Source of the DNA: Talinum fruticosum
Lineage: Eukaryota > Streptophyta > Magnoliopsida > Caryophyllales > Talinaceae
NCBI GenBank assembly: GCA_021018815.1
Contig: JAITYX010000030.1
Span: 4,727,001-4,791,000 of the forward strand
Length of the DNA stretch: 64,000 bases
Reading direction: 5' to 3'
Shown: piece by piece, positions 26,747 through 37,763 of the stretch
Position numbering within the stretch: the first letter of the stretch is position 1
Layout: every line of letters begins with the position of its first letter
Notes under the pieces: model-generated
What the model was told of the DNA's origin: nothing
The model's input: the letters and a program-made list of their open reading frames with translations, nothing else
Databases searched by the model: none
Translations under genes and position numbers: made by a program

Positions 26747-27040
26747 TTAATTTCATAAATCAAGTCTTATTCCATTCTTCTCAAATTTCAGGTTTTATTT
26801 TGTTTGGTCTAAATATTACGTCATTTATACCCTTATTTACTTAGTTTTTAACTCGTAAAATAATATTATTTTAAAATTTTTACTTTATTTTATTTAATTG
26901 TTGTAGGTTGAATAAATTGATACGAATTATGGCAAGATATGATTTCTAGCCTCAATTTTGGAACAAAGGACGCATAATTCAACAAAGGAAATACAAAAGA
27001 TCATATTTTATATTGCCTAACTCAAGCCTCCAGTCCATTA

Positions 27041-27741
27041 GACCATCTACAGTGCAGGCGCGTCGGACGAGGCACGCCCGACGTGGCGCGCCGAGCGAGA
27101 TGCGTCGTCCCACGGTGGACGCGCGTCTTCCCAAGGCGCGCGTGCAGTGCACGGCTCTTGGCGCCTGGCTCAACCGTAGCCCGTTCCGGATGTCACGCGA
27201 TAATTGGTTGAAAATTTATTGATTTTCTCTCTCTTTGTGTAGACCTATTAACTACATATTGTAAATTGAAATTATAATTAATTTTTTTGACTCTCTCCCT
27301 CTCTCCCGTGAGCCTTGGCTGTACTCTCTCTCTCGCTAAGTTTCTTTTTTTTTTTTTTTTTGGATACTCTCTCTCTGCTATTGATTACAAAAATTTTAAT
27401 TGAATTAAACAAACATTGCTATTAAATTGTTCCTATCAAAAAACTATTTGTTAAAAAAATTTACAACCTAAAATAATTAATTTAAATCTTCATATTGCAT
27501 TGAATAATTTTTTTATATATTATAAAGATAAATAATAATATAAAATAAAATATATAAATTAATTAAATATGTTGATGAGTAGGCTCCAAGTAGGATTATT
27601 TAAATAGGTGAACCTTGTTGGTGAGTCTTAAATTGTGGAAGTAAGGATTTAGGAGAGAGAAAAACAAACTTTTTACTGATGTGTCAATGTGGACTCCCAC
27701 TTGGATGAGTCTAAAACAGTGCCATCCACTAAAGATGCTTC
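27041..27741. mobile_element. PIF/Harbinger-like MITE with TTA target duplication
   Basis: The 701-base element begins GACCATCTACAGTG; its right end in reverse complement reads GAAGCATCTTTAGTG. Both flanks carry TTA (27038-27040 and 27742-27744), the classic target duplication of PIF/Harbinger elements. The left 170 bases are unusually GC-rich (repeated GCGCG and CGTC words). No transposase frame is present. The element sits just upstream of the decayed gypsy LTR. Confidence 0.65.
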
Positions 27742-27869
27742 TTAGTCACCAAAATTTTCCATTAATTAATCAAGTGGGCCCAACCACTTTTGCTCTTTCA
27801 CGTGGCCTTCTTAATTGACCCATGAAGAAGTGATTTCCTAATGGAATTTGGCAAAGAAAAATGCAGAAT

Positions 27870-28987
27870 AATTTGTTTCCCCAGCGACGTGCATAACATC
27901 AGATATATAAAGGGCCGGCTGATGAAGAATTAGGAGAGTTCGGCGAAGCTTTATGCAGAGTCGTAGCTTAGGTTTTAGTATTAGATTAATTTAGTTTAAT
28001 TTAATTAGTTTTCCTCTTCTAAATTTAGATTTAATATCATATTCTAGTTTTAATTATTTAATTCAGTACATATCAGTATTCCATTCCCGATAGTTTTCGG
28101 TTTCAGTTTGATTCGTTCTTGTTAACTTCTTCCTTTTGTCTCTCCCTTCTTTTTAGTTTGTTTCGTTTAGTTTAAAGGTTTGATTTTTATTATATTTTGA
28201 TGTTAGTAGTAGTTAGTTTAATTGTTTAATCTTATGTTTAATTTTATTTTGTTAGTTTATGTCGCTTTTCGAGTTAATTTTTATTAGTAGTTATTAGATT
28301 AATTGTGTTTCATGTTAATTAGTTGTTAGTTTGTGTCACTTTGGTTGTGATTAATATCTTAATGGCCAATTGATCTTGTTTAAGCATTAATTTACCTAGT
28401 TTATGCTAGTATTTCAGGATTGTTTCTCTTATTTGCCACGAGTTCGATGAAATGCCCGAAAGGGTCTTTTCATCTTGATTTTTAGACAGTTGATCTATCA
28501 CTGAAAGATGGAGTCAATTTGATAGTGTGGGTATAGAGAATAGTTGGGATTTTGGTATGAAAATAGCTTGAATCTCGTCTAGGTCCGAGGTTGCTATTTT
28601 TGTAGTCTAGTTAGGCTAACCCCACGAAAGTAGGTGGTTAGAATAATTAGACTAACTCATAACCCTCGAAAGTGTGGTTTGAGTAGGTTTTGATGGTGCA
28701 ACCGACCACTCCTAAATACTTGTATAAATTTGGGTAGGTTTAGGCTTGACTTGATTAATTAATTTATTAAGTGGTAAAATCACAACCCGAGTATATTTTT
28801 ATTGATTTCTAGGTTAGTTTAATCATCATTTACATCCATCTCATGTGTTTTGACTCACCTAGACAGAAAATTTAAGTTAACTTTGATATTTGAAACATAA
28901 CTTTCTTACGGCCCGTACTTGCTGGCTAGCTACAACTACGCCGTGCACTTGCGGTAATAAATTTTAAGACTTAATTCTTTCCTAACA
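27870..28987 (+). mobile_element. Probable 5' LTR (3' part) of a Ty3/gypsy element
   Basis: The stretch ends in CCTAACA seven bases before a tRNA-Asp-type primer-binding site, as expected for a 5' LTR. It contains a TATA-like ATATATAAAGG near 27901, and close to its 3' end GCCGTGCACTTGCGGTA, a word also present (CCGTGCGCTTGCGGTA) near the end of the LTR at 36173-36190. The left border is not defined; no TG start or target duplication was fixed. Confidence 0.5.
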
Positions 28988-28993
28988 AGTTTT

Positions 28994-29011
28994 TGGCGCC
29001 GTTGCCGTGGA
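28994..29011 (+). other. Primer-binding site for tRNA-Asp
   Basis: TGGCGCCGTTGCCGTGGA is complementary, with one mismatch, to the 3' end of plant tRNA-Asp, which is the primer of Athila/Tat-clade Ty3/gypsy retrotransposons. Its position directly after the LTR-like end and before a gag-like region supports the assignment. Confidence 0.75.
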
Positions 29012-29140
29012 ACTTCGTTATGTTGAGTACCAAGTTTGATTTAAGACTTGAAACTAGGTCTTGTGTTCTTGTTCCAAGCACCAATCTTTTCTTGATTTCT
29101 GCTTGAACCTATTTATGCTCGGTATAATTCTTGTTTTTGC

Positions 29141-31250
29141 ATGGGCAAGAGGAGTCGAAGAGGGAGAGAAATTTTCCCAGTTGACCTTGAAATCGAAGCA
29201 ATAGCAAGACCAATCAGTGCAGCTATGAGAAGGCGGAGAAGAGAGGAAAGGATAGCAGAGCAACGACCACAACCGAGACCGCTAGGGGGCTATACCATCC
29301 CTAGTGCGTCCGAGGAAATTTCGGCCATCATTGGGCCGAATGTGGTTGCGGAGGACTTCAAGGTGAAGATGTCGCTAATTCAATTCGTGCGGTAAGATGC
29401 ATTTGGAGGGCTTCCCAGATGAAAATGCCATCCGACACATCAACTCCTTCTTGGAGAAGTGTGGGACGGTGAAAATCAACAACTTCACCGATGAAGCCCT
29501 CCCTCTCAAGCACTTTCCTTTCTTCCTAAAGGATAGAACCAATGACTGGTTGCTAAATAAAGATCCTAACAAGTATGCTACTTAGGAGGCTCTGTCTAAG
29601 GCATTTATGGCAAAGTTATTTCCCCAAGCAAGACCGCCAAGCCGAGGAATGCTATCTCCACCTTTCGCTTGGAGGATGGACAGTCACTCTATGAGGCTTG
29701 GGAGCATTACAAGGATCTCCAAAAGAAGTGTCCTCACCACGGCATTCCCGAATGGATGCTTCCGCAGACTTTTACAATGGGCTACCTCCCTAAATTCGGA
29801 TTTCTATATATGCAGCTACAGGAGGTGCTCTAATGGCTAAGGGTGAAGGTGAAGCCAATGCCCTTATTAAGAACATGGATGCCAACAACTATCATTGAGG
29901 TAGTGAGAAGTCGGTTTCAAAGAAAGGAGGGATGCATGAGATTGATTCTATAGTTTTCTTAACTAGCAAAGTGGAGGCTCTTAGTCGAAGCTAGAGCGTG
30001 TAAGTGCAAGTGTCTACTTCTAGTGGTTCCTCTAGTGCTGCGAACGAGGGACATGTAGTTTGTGAGATATGTGGAGTGTAAGGGCATGTGGCTACTGAGT
30101 GTCAAATTGATTTTCAAACTGTTGAAAAAGTCAATGCTCTATATAACTTCACTTCCGGACCACAAAATGACCTATACTCCCAAACCCACAACCCTGGATG
30201 GAAGAATCACCCCAATTTTTCTTACAAGAATAACATGTCGTTCCTAGAGGCTATTAAGGAAACACCCTCTTATCTAAAGTTTTTAAGGGAGATACTTTCT
30301 AAGAAGACTAGGTTGGAGGATGTTTCGTAGTAAGCATGGGGGAGGTGTGTAGTGCGGTTCGCGGAACAAGTCACCTTCTAAGGCTGCAGGATCCGGGAAG
30401 TTTTTCCATTCCTTGCTCAATCAAGGGAGTGCAGATTGATAGAGACCTTTGTGGTCTCGGAGCAAGTGTGAGCGTGACGCCACTTCCACTCTACAGGAAG
30501 CTTAGCAAGTCACCTTCTAAGCTGCAGGATCCGGAAGTTTTTCCATTCCTTGCTCAATCAAGGGAGGGCGATTGATAGAGACCTTTGTGATCTCGGAGCA
30601 AGTGTTAGTGTGATGTCACTTCCACTCTACAGGAAGCTTAGCAAGTCACCTTCTAAGCTGTAGGATCCAGGAAGTTTTTCCACTCCTTGCTCAATCAAGG
30701 GAGTGCGATTGATAGAGCCCTTTGTGATCTCGGAGCAAGTGTGAGCGTGATGCCACTTCCACTCTACAGGAAGCTTCGGTTAGGTGATCCGCAACCCACC
30801 AATATCTCCATTCAACTCGCAAATTAGTCTGCTTCGGTGCCCCGTGGGTATTTTGGAGGATATACCCATTCAAGTAGGGAAGTTTGTCGTTCCTCGCGAT
30901 TTTGCGGTGATGGATATGGATGAGAACATTCGAGTCCTTATTATTTTAGGGAGACCATTTCGACAACTGCAGGAGTTGTGATTGATGTACGTGCGGGGAA
31001 AATCTCGTTTTACATCCGTGGTGAAAGTGTCGAATTCTTTCTCCCACCACCACATGTACCCTTGGCTCTTGTTCCAAGCCCCGCAATTGATATGATATCC
31101 ACATATCGGATGAGCCACGCATGCCTACCTGCTTCACCAAAATGCCCACCGAAGCTAATATTCGGTTTGCTCGGAGTGTTGATTATAAAGAGGAGATAGT
31201 GGATGTCATGTCACAACTCCACTTTTCGGTTTATCCTCCTCCCTAATCCT
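29141..31250 (+). pseudogene. Decayed Ty3/gypsy gag and protease region
   Basis: A capsid-like gag segment is readable in pieces from about 29141 to 29900, including FLKDRTNDWLLNKDPN and a following EALSKAFMAKLFPQ. A CCHC zinc knuckle follows (near 30062-30110; C-x2-C-x4-H-x4-C). A retropepsin-like segment comes next, with the active-site neighbourhood LGASVSVTPLPLYRKL and, further on, VVPRDFAVMDMDE and ILGRP. Stops and frameshifts separate these pieces, so no functional polyprotein can be made. Reverse transcriptase, RNase H and integrase are missing: the sequence passes from protease almost directly to the post-pol motif near 31290. It is an internally deleted, dead element of the Athila/Tat type, so far as motifs allow. 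Confidence 0.75.
30367..30776 (+). repeat. Three tandem copies of a ~137-bp protease segment
   Basis: Three head-to-tail copies start at 30367, 30506 and 30642, each beginning CAAGTCACCTTCTAAG and ending in a CTCTACAGGAAGCTT block. They differ by a few substitutions and 1-3 base indels. Each encodes the residues around the protease active site (LGASVSV). The copies are very alike, so the duplication is recent compared with the decay of the rest of the element. Confidence 0.9.
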
Positions 31251-31264
31251 CACTCGTCTACTGT

Positions 31265-31330
31265 TTGAGGTAAAGGTCAAGCTTAGGGACCTTAAACAAG
31301 CACTTCTTGGGAGGCAACATAAACATTTTA
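31265..31330 (+). other. Post-pol motif of gypsy elements
   Basis: The words GGTCAAGCTTAGGGACCTTA and CACTTCTTGGGAGGCAAC match a conserved non-coding stretch found just after the integrase region in many Athila/Tat-type elements. Its closeness to the protease remnant indicates that most of pol was deleted. Confidence 0.5.
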
Positions 31331-32534
31331 TTGCTTTCTAATAAAAAAAAAATCCTTCCCTCTCACCCTTATTACAATTTCCCATTGTTTATAGGATTTC
31401 TTCCCTTTCCTCTCTTTTCTTGCCTTTTTCATTGAGGACTGTAACGCCCAAAACCCTTAATCACAAGTTTTAGTCTAAATAAACCGCTAGGCGATGATTA
31501 GCGCAATGGAAAGGAAGTCGGGGACATTACCGCCGCCCTTACCGGAGGAAAGGGCCAGGCTCTATAGGTATTTTTACCCAAGGTTATACCTTATTAGGAC
31601 ATTATAACTTATGCAACAAATACATGTTAAACCCGATACGAAATCAATGACACTTGACCACTAATACCCCAACTTGCCATTGCGAGCCCCTAAGTCCTGG
31701 ACAGGCCTTTGCTTCATACCTCCAACATCTTTACCTAAAATAAAACAAGAAAACATTTTCGAAATGTGAGCCGAAGCTCAATATGTCCATTATCATGCTA
31801 TAAAATAAAGGTTATGAAATAGTTGAGTTGAGCGCATGCATTTCAATTCATTTGTAAATGAGGGGAGTGAATAATGTAAAACCGTTGCTAATTAATTATC
31901 GGTGTGGTTACCCTTGCGATCATCGGGTTTCCCTAATTTGTACACACCCGGACCGATCGGGAAGTCCAGGTTGGTGCGACGCAGCTTATGGTGTGCCGAC
32001 TTTGAACAATGGTGAAGTATTGATGGGCGGGTCCACTTTTATATGGCAAATACTTGTTTGCAAATGATTCCTTGTTGTTGTTGTTGTCGGCCATATCCGG
32101 CCTTGATTTGTAAATAAAACATTGAAGGGCACGATCAATGAACGTACTCGATGAACCGAAATTGGTTGATTTATTTGAACTTGATTCCTTTCCTTATGAT
32201 CTTGAGCAGGACCCTTGAACGTACGTCGATCGATGGCCTTAAATGAGAGTTAATAGTATAAGAACTTGTTTAGGACTTATATTCTTTAATTAAGTTGATT
32301 TAGAAATAACTTTATCCTATGCCTTTAGTTATTTAGGATCTATTTCTAACATGATTTTATGTCTTATATTTGTGGTTGTTCATGCTTGATTTCATTATTT
32401 CATTATTTCTAATTTGTGTGTTAAGCTACCTTTATTTATGAATGTACATAATTTATTTTACTATAAATTTATTACTATAGAATCTAAACATGCATTATAA
32501 TACTTATTTAACTTATTTACTAACAATTTGCAAG

Positions 32535-32536
<2 letters not shown>

Positions 32537-32588
<52 letters not shown>

Positions 32589-32602
32589 ATTATTATTAAC
32601 CC
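32537..32602. repeat. (TTA)n microsatellite
   Basis: An ATT/TTA trinucleotide array of about 60 bases with one interruption near its end. Confidence 0.9.
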
Positions 32603-32934
32603 AAACATGCATTATTTATCAAGTTATTTCTTGCTTATTTACTAGCATACTTTTAGAGATTAATTAGTCATCTAAGTCATAGTTATGCCACTATTTTATT
32701 ATTAACATGCATATAATGAATTAATTAATCTTATTCATGCTATTTTCATAATTTAGCTATAATTCTAATAAGATTATTCCAAATTTTTGCTTTCACTAAA
32801 CCATGCATGTACAACTTTAATTTTATTTTCTTGGCTAAGTAAAAATATGATTAACTTAAATATTGAAAAACTTGAGATTATTAAAACTTAGGATTTAGGG
32901 TTTTTACCTTTAGAAGAATAGTAAAGGGAGGCAA

Positions 32935-33465
32935 AGTTGGTGGTGGTTGTAGGTAGGCATAGGTGGCGGCAGGGTGGCGTGCAGGTGGCAGAGGTGGCGT
33001 GCAGGCAGCAGAGGTGGTGCTGGTGGCAGGGGCGGTGCCTTGGCGGCAGTGATGGTGGTTGGTGGTGGCTAGGTTTTTAAGGAAGGTAGGTTTTTAGGGC
33101 ATAAAAGGAGAGAGAGAAAGTGTATGCTTTGGTGGCTGACGTGGCGGTCCGGTGGGCGGCTTTAGGGGCAGGGACGGGTGGTCTGCAGGGCTGGCCGGTG
33201 GTGGGAGGCAGGTGGCGCCCGTGGTGGTTGTGGTGGTGGCTGAAAGTGGTTGTAGAAGTATGAGTGGTAATGGTGGAAGTTGGTGATTGTGGTGGCTTTG
33301 GCTTGCGTTTTCCGGCGATGGGTGGTTGGTAGGTCGGCCTGAAGGTGGCTCTGGACTCAGTGAAAGGTGGTGAAGGGTTATGGTTGGAGATGGCCGGCTG
33401 AAGGGGCCGGTGGGCGGCTGTGGAGGTGGCCGAAGTGGTGGTGTTGGGCAGGTGAGGGAGGAGAG
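32935..33465. repeat. Strongly G-skewed GGTGGC-rich tract
   Basis: About 530 bases dominated by GGTGGC, GGTGGT and GGCAGG words on the plus strand with very few C residues outside GGC. No frame on either strand looks like a protein. It is part of the inserted repeat block and has the composition expected of G-quadruplex- or R-loop-prone DNA. Confidence 0.65.
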
Positions 33466-33755
33466 AGAAAAATGCTCAAATCAGGATTTTGGGTTAAATT
33501 TTCTGAGTTTTGAAGCCTATTTATACTAGTTGTGGTACTTATCTTAATGGATTAGTCGGCTAAGTACATTACCCTTGCTTGACACTTGCTTATGACTCAT
33601 GGTTAATTTGTGATTTGGCAAAATTCTAATTATGCTTAGTGTAGGCTAATTTGTCAAGCCCTAATTTGACCCCCAAATTCATTGTTTATCCAAAATTAAT
33701 TATTATTTTTATTATCATAATTATCTTCAGCATTGTCATTGTACTTATCTATTTA

Positions 33756-33793
33756 TTTTTATTTTATTTTATTTTATTTTATTTTATTTTATA
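33756..33793. repeat. (TTTTA)n microsatellite
   Basis: An uninterrupted TTTTA pentanucleotide array of about 35 bases. Confidence 0.9.
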
Positions 33794-34235
33794 ATTATAA
33801 TTATTGTTATTGTTTTTGCTATTGTAGTTTTATTATTACTTTTGTTAATATGATAGCTTTATTGCTTTAACTTAGTGTGTTTTAACATATGTGATTGCCT
33901 ATACTTAGATTAGGTTAGTTTCATTAGTAAGTTATTCCTTAAGATTTGATATTTGGATATTTGATTATTTGTATATAAGTTGTGCCAATTTGTGATTAGT
34001 TATGTATGTGTATATACATATAAAGTTTAAACTTATATGAAAAATATTTATGATTTAAGTTAAGAATTTAAATATGGTTTATGTGAATATAGGTGCTAGA
34101 TAATATGTTGAAATTTTACAAAAATATCAGCCATCCGTCGTTGTTGTTCGTATCCGGGTCCCGTAAGAAAACTCTAATATATATATATGATATGAAAAAT
34201 ATTTTTGAAATTGAAATACACGCGCTTATTATAAT

Positions 34236-34736
34236 TAAACTCTAATATCTCTTTCTACCAATGAACCTTGGCCACGTTACAAGCTTTGAAAGGCCTCTTG
34301 ATTGCATTTGCATTTTTGCCTCTATAGTGGTGGAGAATGAGAATATGACCAAACCTATGATAGATTGTGTTTTGGAAAGAGATGTTGAGAGAAATCTCAA
34401 AAAGAAATTTTAAATGAGATGGAGTGATCGACATTTCCTAAAGTGAAGTTCCACCGATTAAGCTAGTTCGCCATTTGTTTGAGGGCGCCATGAGTGTTAA
34501 TGTGATTGAATATGAGACAGTCGTGCATTGTAGCCAAACATTGTAGCCATTGAAATTTTCAAGCAAGTTTTCATGGAAAGTATGAAACTTTGAATAGGTC
34601 TGTCTATGTGCACGATTATTCCTATTAATCGAACTGTTAACTCGTCACCTGAGGAGGGTCAATGCGAGTTTTTAACCCCGGGATCATTAGTTGATAGTCT
34701 TGCTTAGGGACAAGCAAGAGCTAAGCATGAGAGAGT
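34236..34736 (+). mobile_element. 3' internal end of a gypsy-type element
   Basis: Non-coding, moderately GC-rich sequence ending in CTTAGGGACAAGCAAGAGC and a purine-rich GCATGAGAGAG just before the LTR start. This arrangement, a conserved word followed by a polypurine tract, is usual directly upstream of the 3' LTR in Athila/Tat-type elements. Confidence 0.5.
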
Positions 34737-36203
34737 TGTTAAACCTCGTTTTTATCGGTTTTTTAGACATTATTTAACCCAATTCCGTGATTATTTTAAT
34801 GATATTTATTTAGTTTTGGGTTAGATTTTGCTCATTTTCTCTTTATCGTCACCTAAGCTCGTAAATCTCTTAATTACAAATTTTTTGGGCTTAAATTAGA
34901 GAGATTCGAGGCAAATTTGATGAAAAGCGATGAGGAGGAAAGTTTGGGGCTAAGAGGAGGCGAAAAAGGAGCCTAAAACCAATCAAGAGAAGTTGCACGA
35001 GCGGTTGTGCGAGATCCGCACAGCCGTGCATACCATCGAGCGAAAGGCTCGATGGCAAGAAAGGCCGCACGGCCACTCGTGCAGATCTTGCACAACCGTG
35101 CGAGAAGTTACGAATGTTGAAGTCGCGCACAACCTACCGTGCGTAAAGCTGCATGGCCGTGCGAAAGAGGCGAGACTTCGGGGTTTTCACACAACCTCGC
35201 TGCGTGAAACCCGCACGGCTATGCGAAATTGCGGCGAGAACCTTGCACGGTAGGTCGTGCGACTTTTGCACGGCCGTGCGACTTACTTGTTTTCGCGATA
35301 TTTCGGTTTTCTAATTGTAATTTTGGGATATCTTTCCATTATTCTAAGTTTTAGCTAAGGCTTTTCGGGAAAGAGCTGCGGGAGGAGACTCAAGAACTTT
35401 CAATATTCGTTGTCTACTTGAAGTTTATATATTATTGAATCGCATCAAGTTTTCATTCGGTAATCGTAATCTCTTCTCTTTGTCTTTTCTTCACGGTTTC
35501 TCTTCATTTTTCCGTGGCTATTTTCTTTAAATCTCGTCAATCGTTAAGTATCATGTTAAGGGGCTAATTTCTCTACTTATTATGCCTTGATAATCATGAA
35601 TTGAGTATCAATTGAATTGTTCTATACTTGTTAGGTTAGAATTCACTTCGCTCATCACTTTTTCGTTGACTACGTCGAAAAAGGACTCTTATGCTTTTAT
35701 TCGGGTTTTATGAACGTCGAAAGATGAAAACTCACCTAGAATGATGTTGTGAATGATTAGAACTTTGATATGAAAATAATTAAGGTTTTAATCGGGGTTG
35801 TGAGATGCATTCGTTATGATTTTGCTCTTTATTAATCCCATGAAAATAGGCGATTAGATTGTACAAGATTAGTCTTTGACCTTCGAAAGTAGGTGAAGAT
35901 AGGTTTAATTGGTGTCTCCCCTTCTAAATTGCTAGCATAGGCAAATCTCAAGCGGTATTCGATTTTGATTTCGGGCATAGTAGTGTGATTAATCCTAATC
36001 TAAGGTTTGTTATCCATTGATTTCTCGTAGTTATTTTGTTATTAATTGAATTCACAAACCAAATCATTGTCGAACCGAGTTTCACTTGGATTAGAGTTTT
36101 TAGGCGGATTTAGTACTTGAAAGCGAGTTCCTCATGGACATGATTCATACTCGCCGGTTTCTAGCTACGATTATACCGTGCGCTTGCGGTATTTTTCTCA
36201 ACA
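34737..36203 (+). mobile_element. Probable 3' LTR of a second gypsy-type element
   Basis: About 1.47 kb starting TGTTAAACCTCG after a purine tract and ending CTCAACA. Near the end it carries CCGTGCGCTTGCGGTA, matching the same position in the LTR before 28987. The two LTRs share only such scattered words, so they belong to related but different families. An internal cluster of GCACGGCCGTGCG-like palindromes lies at 34990-35285. Confidence 0.55.
34990..35285. repeat. Cluster of GCACG...CGTGC palindromic words in the LTR
   Basis: At least eight variants of GCACGGCCGTGCG, GCACGAGCGGTTGTGCGAG and CGCACAACC occur within 300 bases, some facing each other as inverted repeats. They could form hairpins in the RNA. 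Similar words are known from gypsy LTRs of several plants. Confidence 0.6.
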
Positions 36204-37763
36204 CATTTCATTCCATTCCACTCGCTGATGAACCAAACAACCTCTAAATGAATTAATACGATAGTTTTCTTCTTTTAACAAGAAAGCTAAATTAATTGTT
36301 TATTTTCAAATTGATTGTAGATGTAGTACTATAACTACGATTACATGTGCGTTAACTTAAAAAATAAAAATACATAATTAAAAAATCACCACCCACTACA
36401 AGAAAATATGTCATTTATGATCATATAACGACCGAGCATTATTCTCTTCGGAATAAATTAACTTATTACGATGAGATGGAAATCTCATTGAATTTATAGG
36501 TAATATAGGCAAACATTTACCATAAGTCATTGAGCTTGTCGTTAATGTAGCCAAATCTTGTTGTCAAACGAGCAATTTTTACTCTAGAATTCCTAGTGTA
36601 ATTTATAAGTAAACAAATGTCGTTAATCTTTGTTGTTGGGTTAACTCCAACGTTTACACTCTCAATTTTCTCACTCATTAACTCTCTCTGCCCGCTCATC
36701 CTTTTCCGAATCCTCCCACTACTTCAATTCTTCGACTCCACCCTCATGTCCCTCCCTCGTTCTCTCTTTCTCTCTTTACCGGCACCAACGCTACTACAAT
36801 CACTGTGACCACCACCTATTTCCTTCCAAGCCTTCAACCAAAATCCTAAATTCCACTCTGCCCTCTCCAATGCCCATACGTCAACAAACAGGAGCCCAAT
36901 TGTCTTAGCAAGGACCCAAATGTTGGGCTTGTTTAAGAGATGGCTGACCGAGAAATCCAGAATGTTAATTCCGCACACTAAAACCAGCTAATTGATGACT
37001 AAGACCCTTAATATGAACCCAAAGACGACTAGTGGTAACTGGTAAGTTACATCTGACAAGCTAATTACCCGATCAACTTTTAATTATTGGTTAATTTAAG
37101 TTTGCATTGTGCCATTTTGGTCCAGGTGAAGTCACAATTGTTCTAATGTGGTTGCACTTCTCTTACAAAACAAGCAATTTTTAGGTTGAGTTGACTCTGG
37201 TTTGATCGATTTGGGTTCATGAGGATATGTACATTTTATGTCTAAGTTGAGTATGAATTGAGGTCATCTATGTCAAGTAATCACAGCTATGACATTTTTT
37301 CCAGATTGATTTTAGGCTTGATAATCTCACATGGGTAAGATACATATCTATTTCACCTAAATTTAAAAGTTCGATAAAAACCTGTAAAATACGGATAATA
37401 TGTGGATGATGGATGGATGTTTGATAAATTTATCACCGGCTTAAGCATGTATTAATGCACTTGTTTACCATTCATTTCATATGTAGTTGTTTTTTTATAA
37501 TTTTTGGCTTATTTACACTTTTGTAGATAATTATATACTTAATCTTATAATAATCAACAAATATAATTTAATATAAAACTTGCTTTCATCCATATCTCAT
37601 ATTTCTAACATATATTCTTTCCTTCTATCCAAATGAGAATCATATTTCTTTTCATAGATTTGCTTAACCTTATATAAATACAAATTTTACCGATTTTTAC
37701 AACCCGATCCACCTAATTTCACTTGTGAATGATAGAGGAATGGAAACCATACTATACAAAAAA
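36204..37763. other. Intergenic DNA with transposon ends
   Basis: No gene seen. It includes AACCAAACAACCTC at 36231-36244, which resembles a MITE end, and a single CACTA-type terminus at 36394. Frames near 36517-36978 lack recognisable content. Confidence 0.5.
36394..36410. mobile_element. Isolated CACTA-type terminus
   Basis: CACTACAAGAAAATATG matches the CACTACAAGAAAA end of plant CACTA (En/Spm) transposons. I did not find the complementary end (TTTTCTTGTAGTG) within the window, so this is either a lone end or a degenerate element. Confidence 0.5.

Larger units (their letters stand above)
31441..34235. mobile_element. Inserted repeat block, probably LTR-derived
   Basis: Gypsy-type 3' sequence stops after CATTGAGGAC and is followed by TGTAACGCCCAAAACCC, a typical start of plant gypsy LTRs. 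The next 2.8 kb has no gene: it holds GC-richer LTR-like DNA (31440-32240), AT-rich DNA with an ATT array, a G-rich tract (32935-33465) and a TTTTA array. The right border near 34235 is inferred from where gypsy-like 3' sequence seems to resume. No target duplication was fixed. Confidence 0.4.

Noticed and set aside
28994..29011. A tRNA gene
   Set aside because: Only the complement of a tRNA 3' end is present, with no cloverleaf; the context is a retrotransposon primer site.
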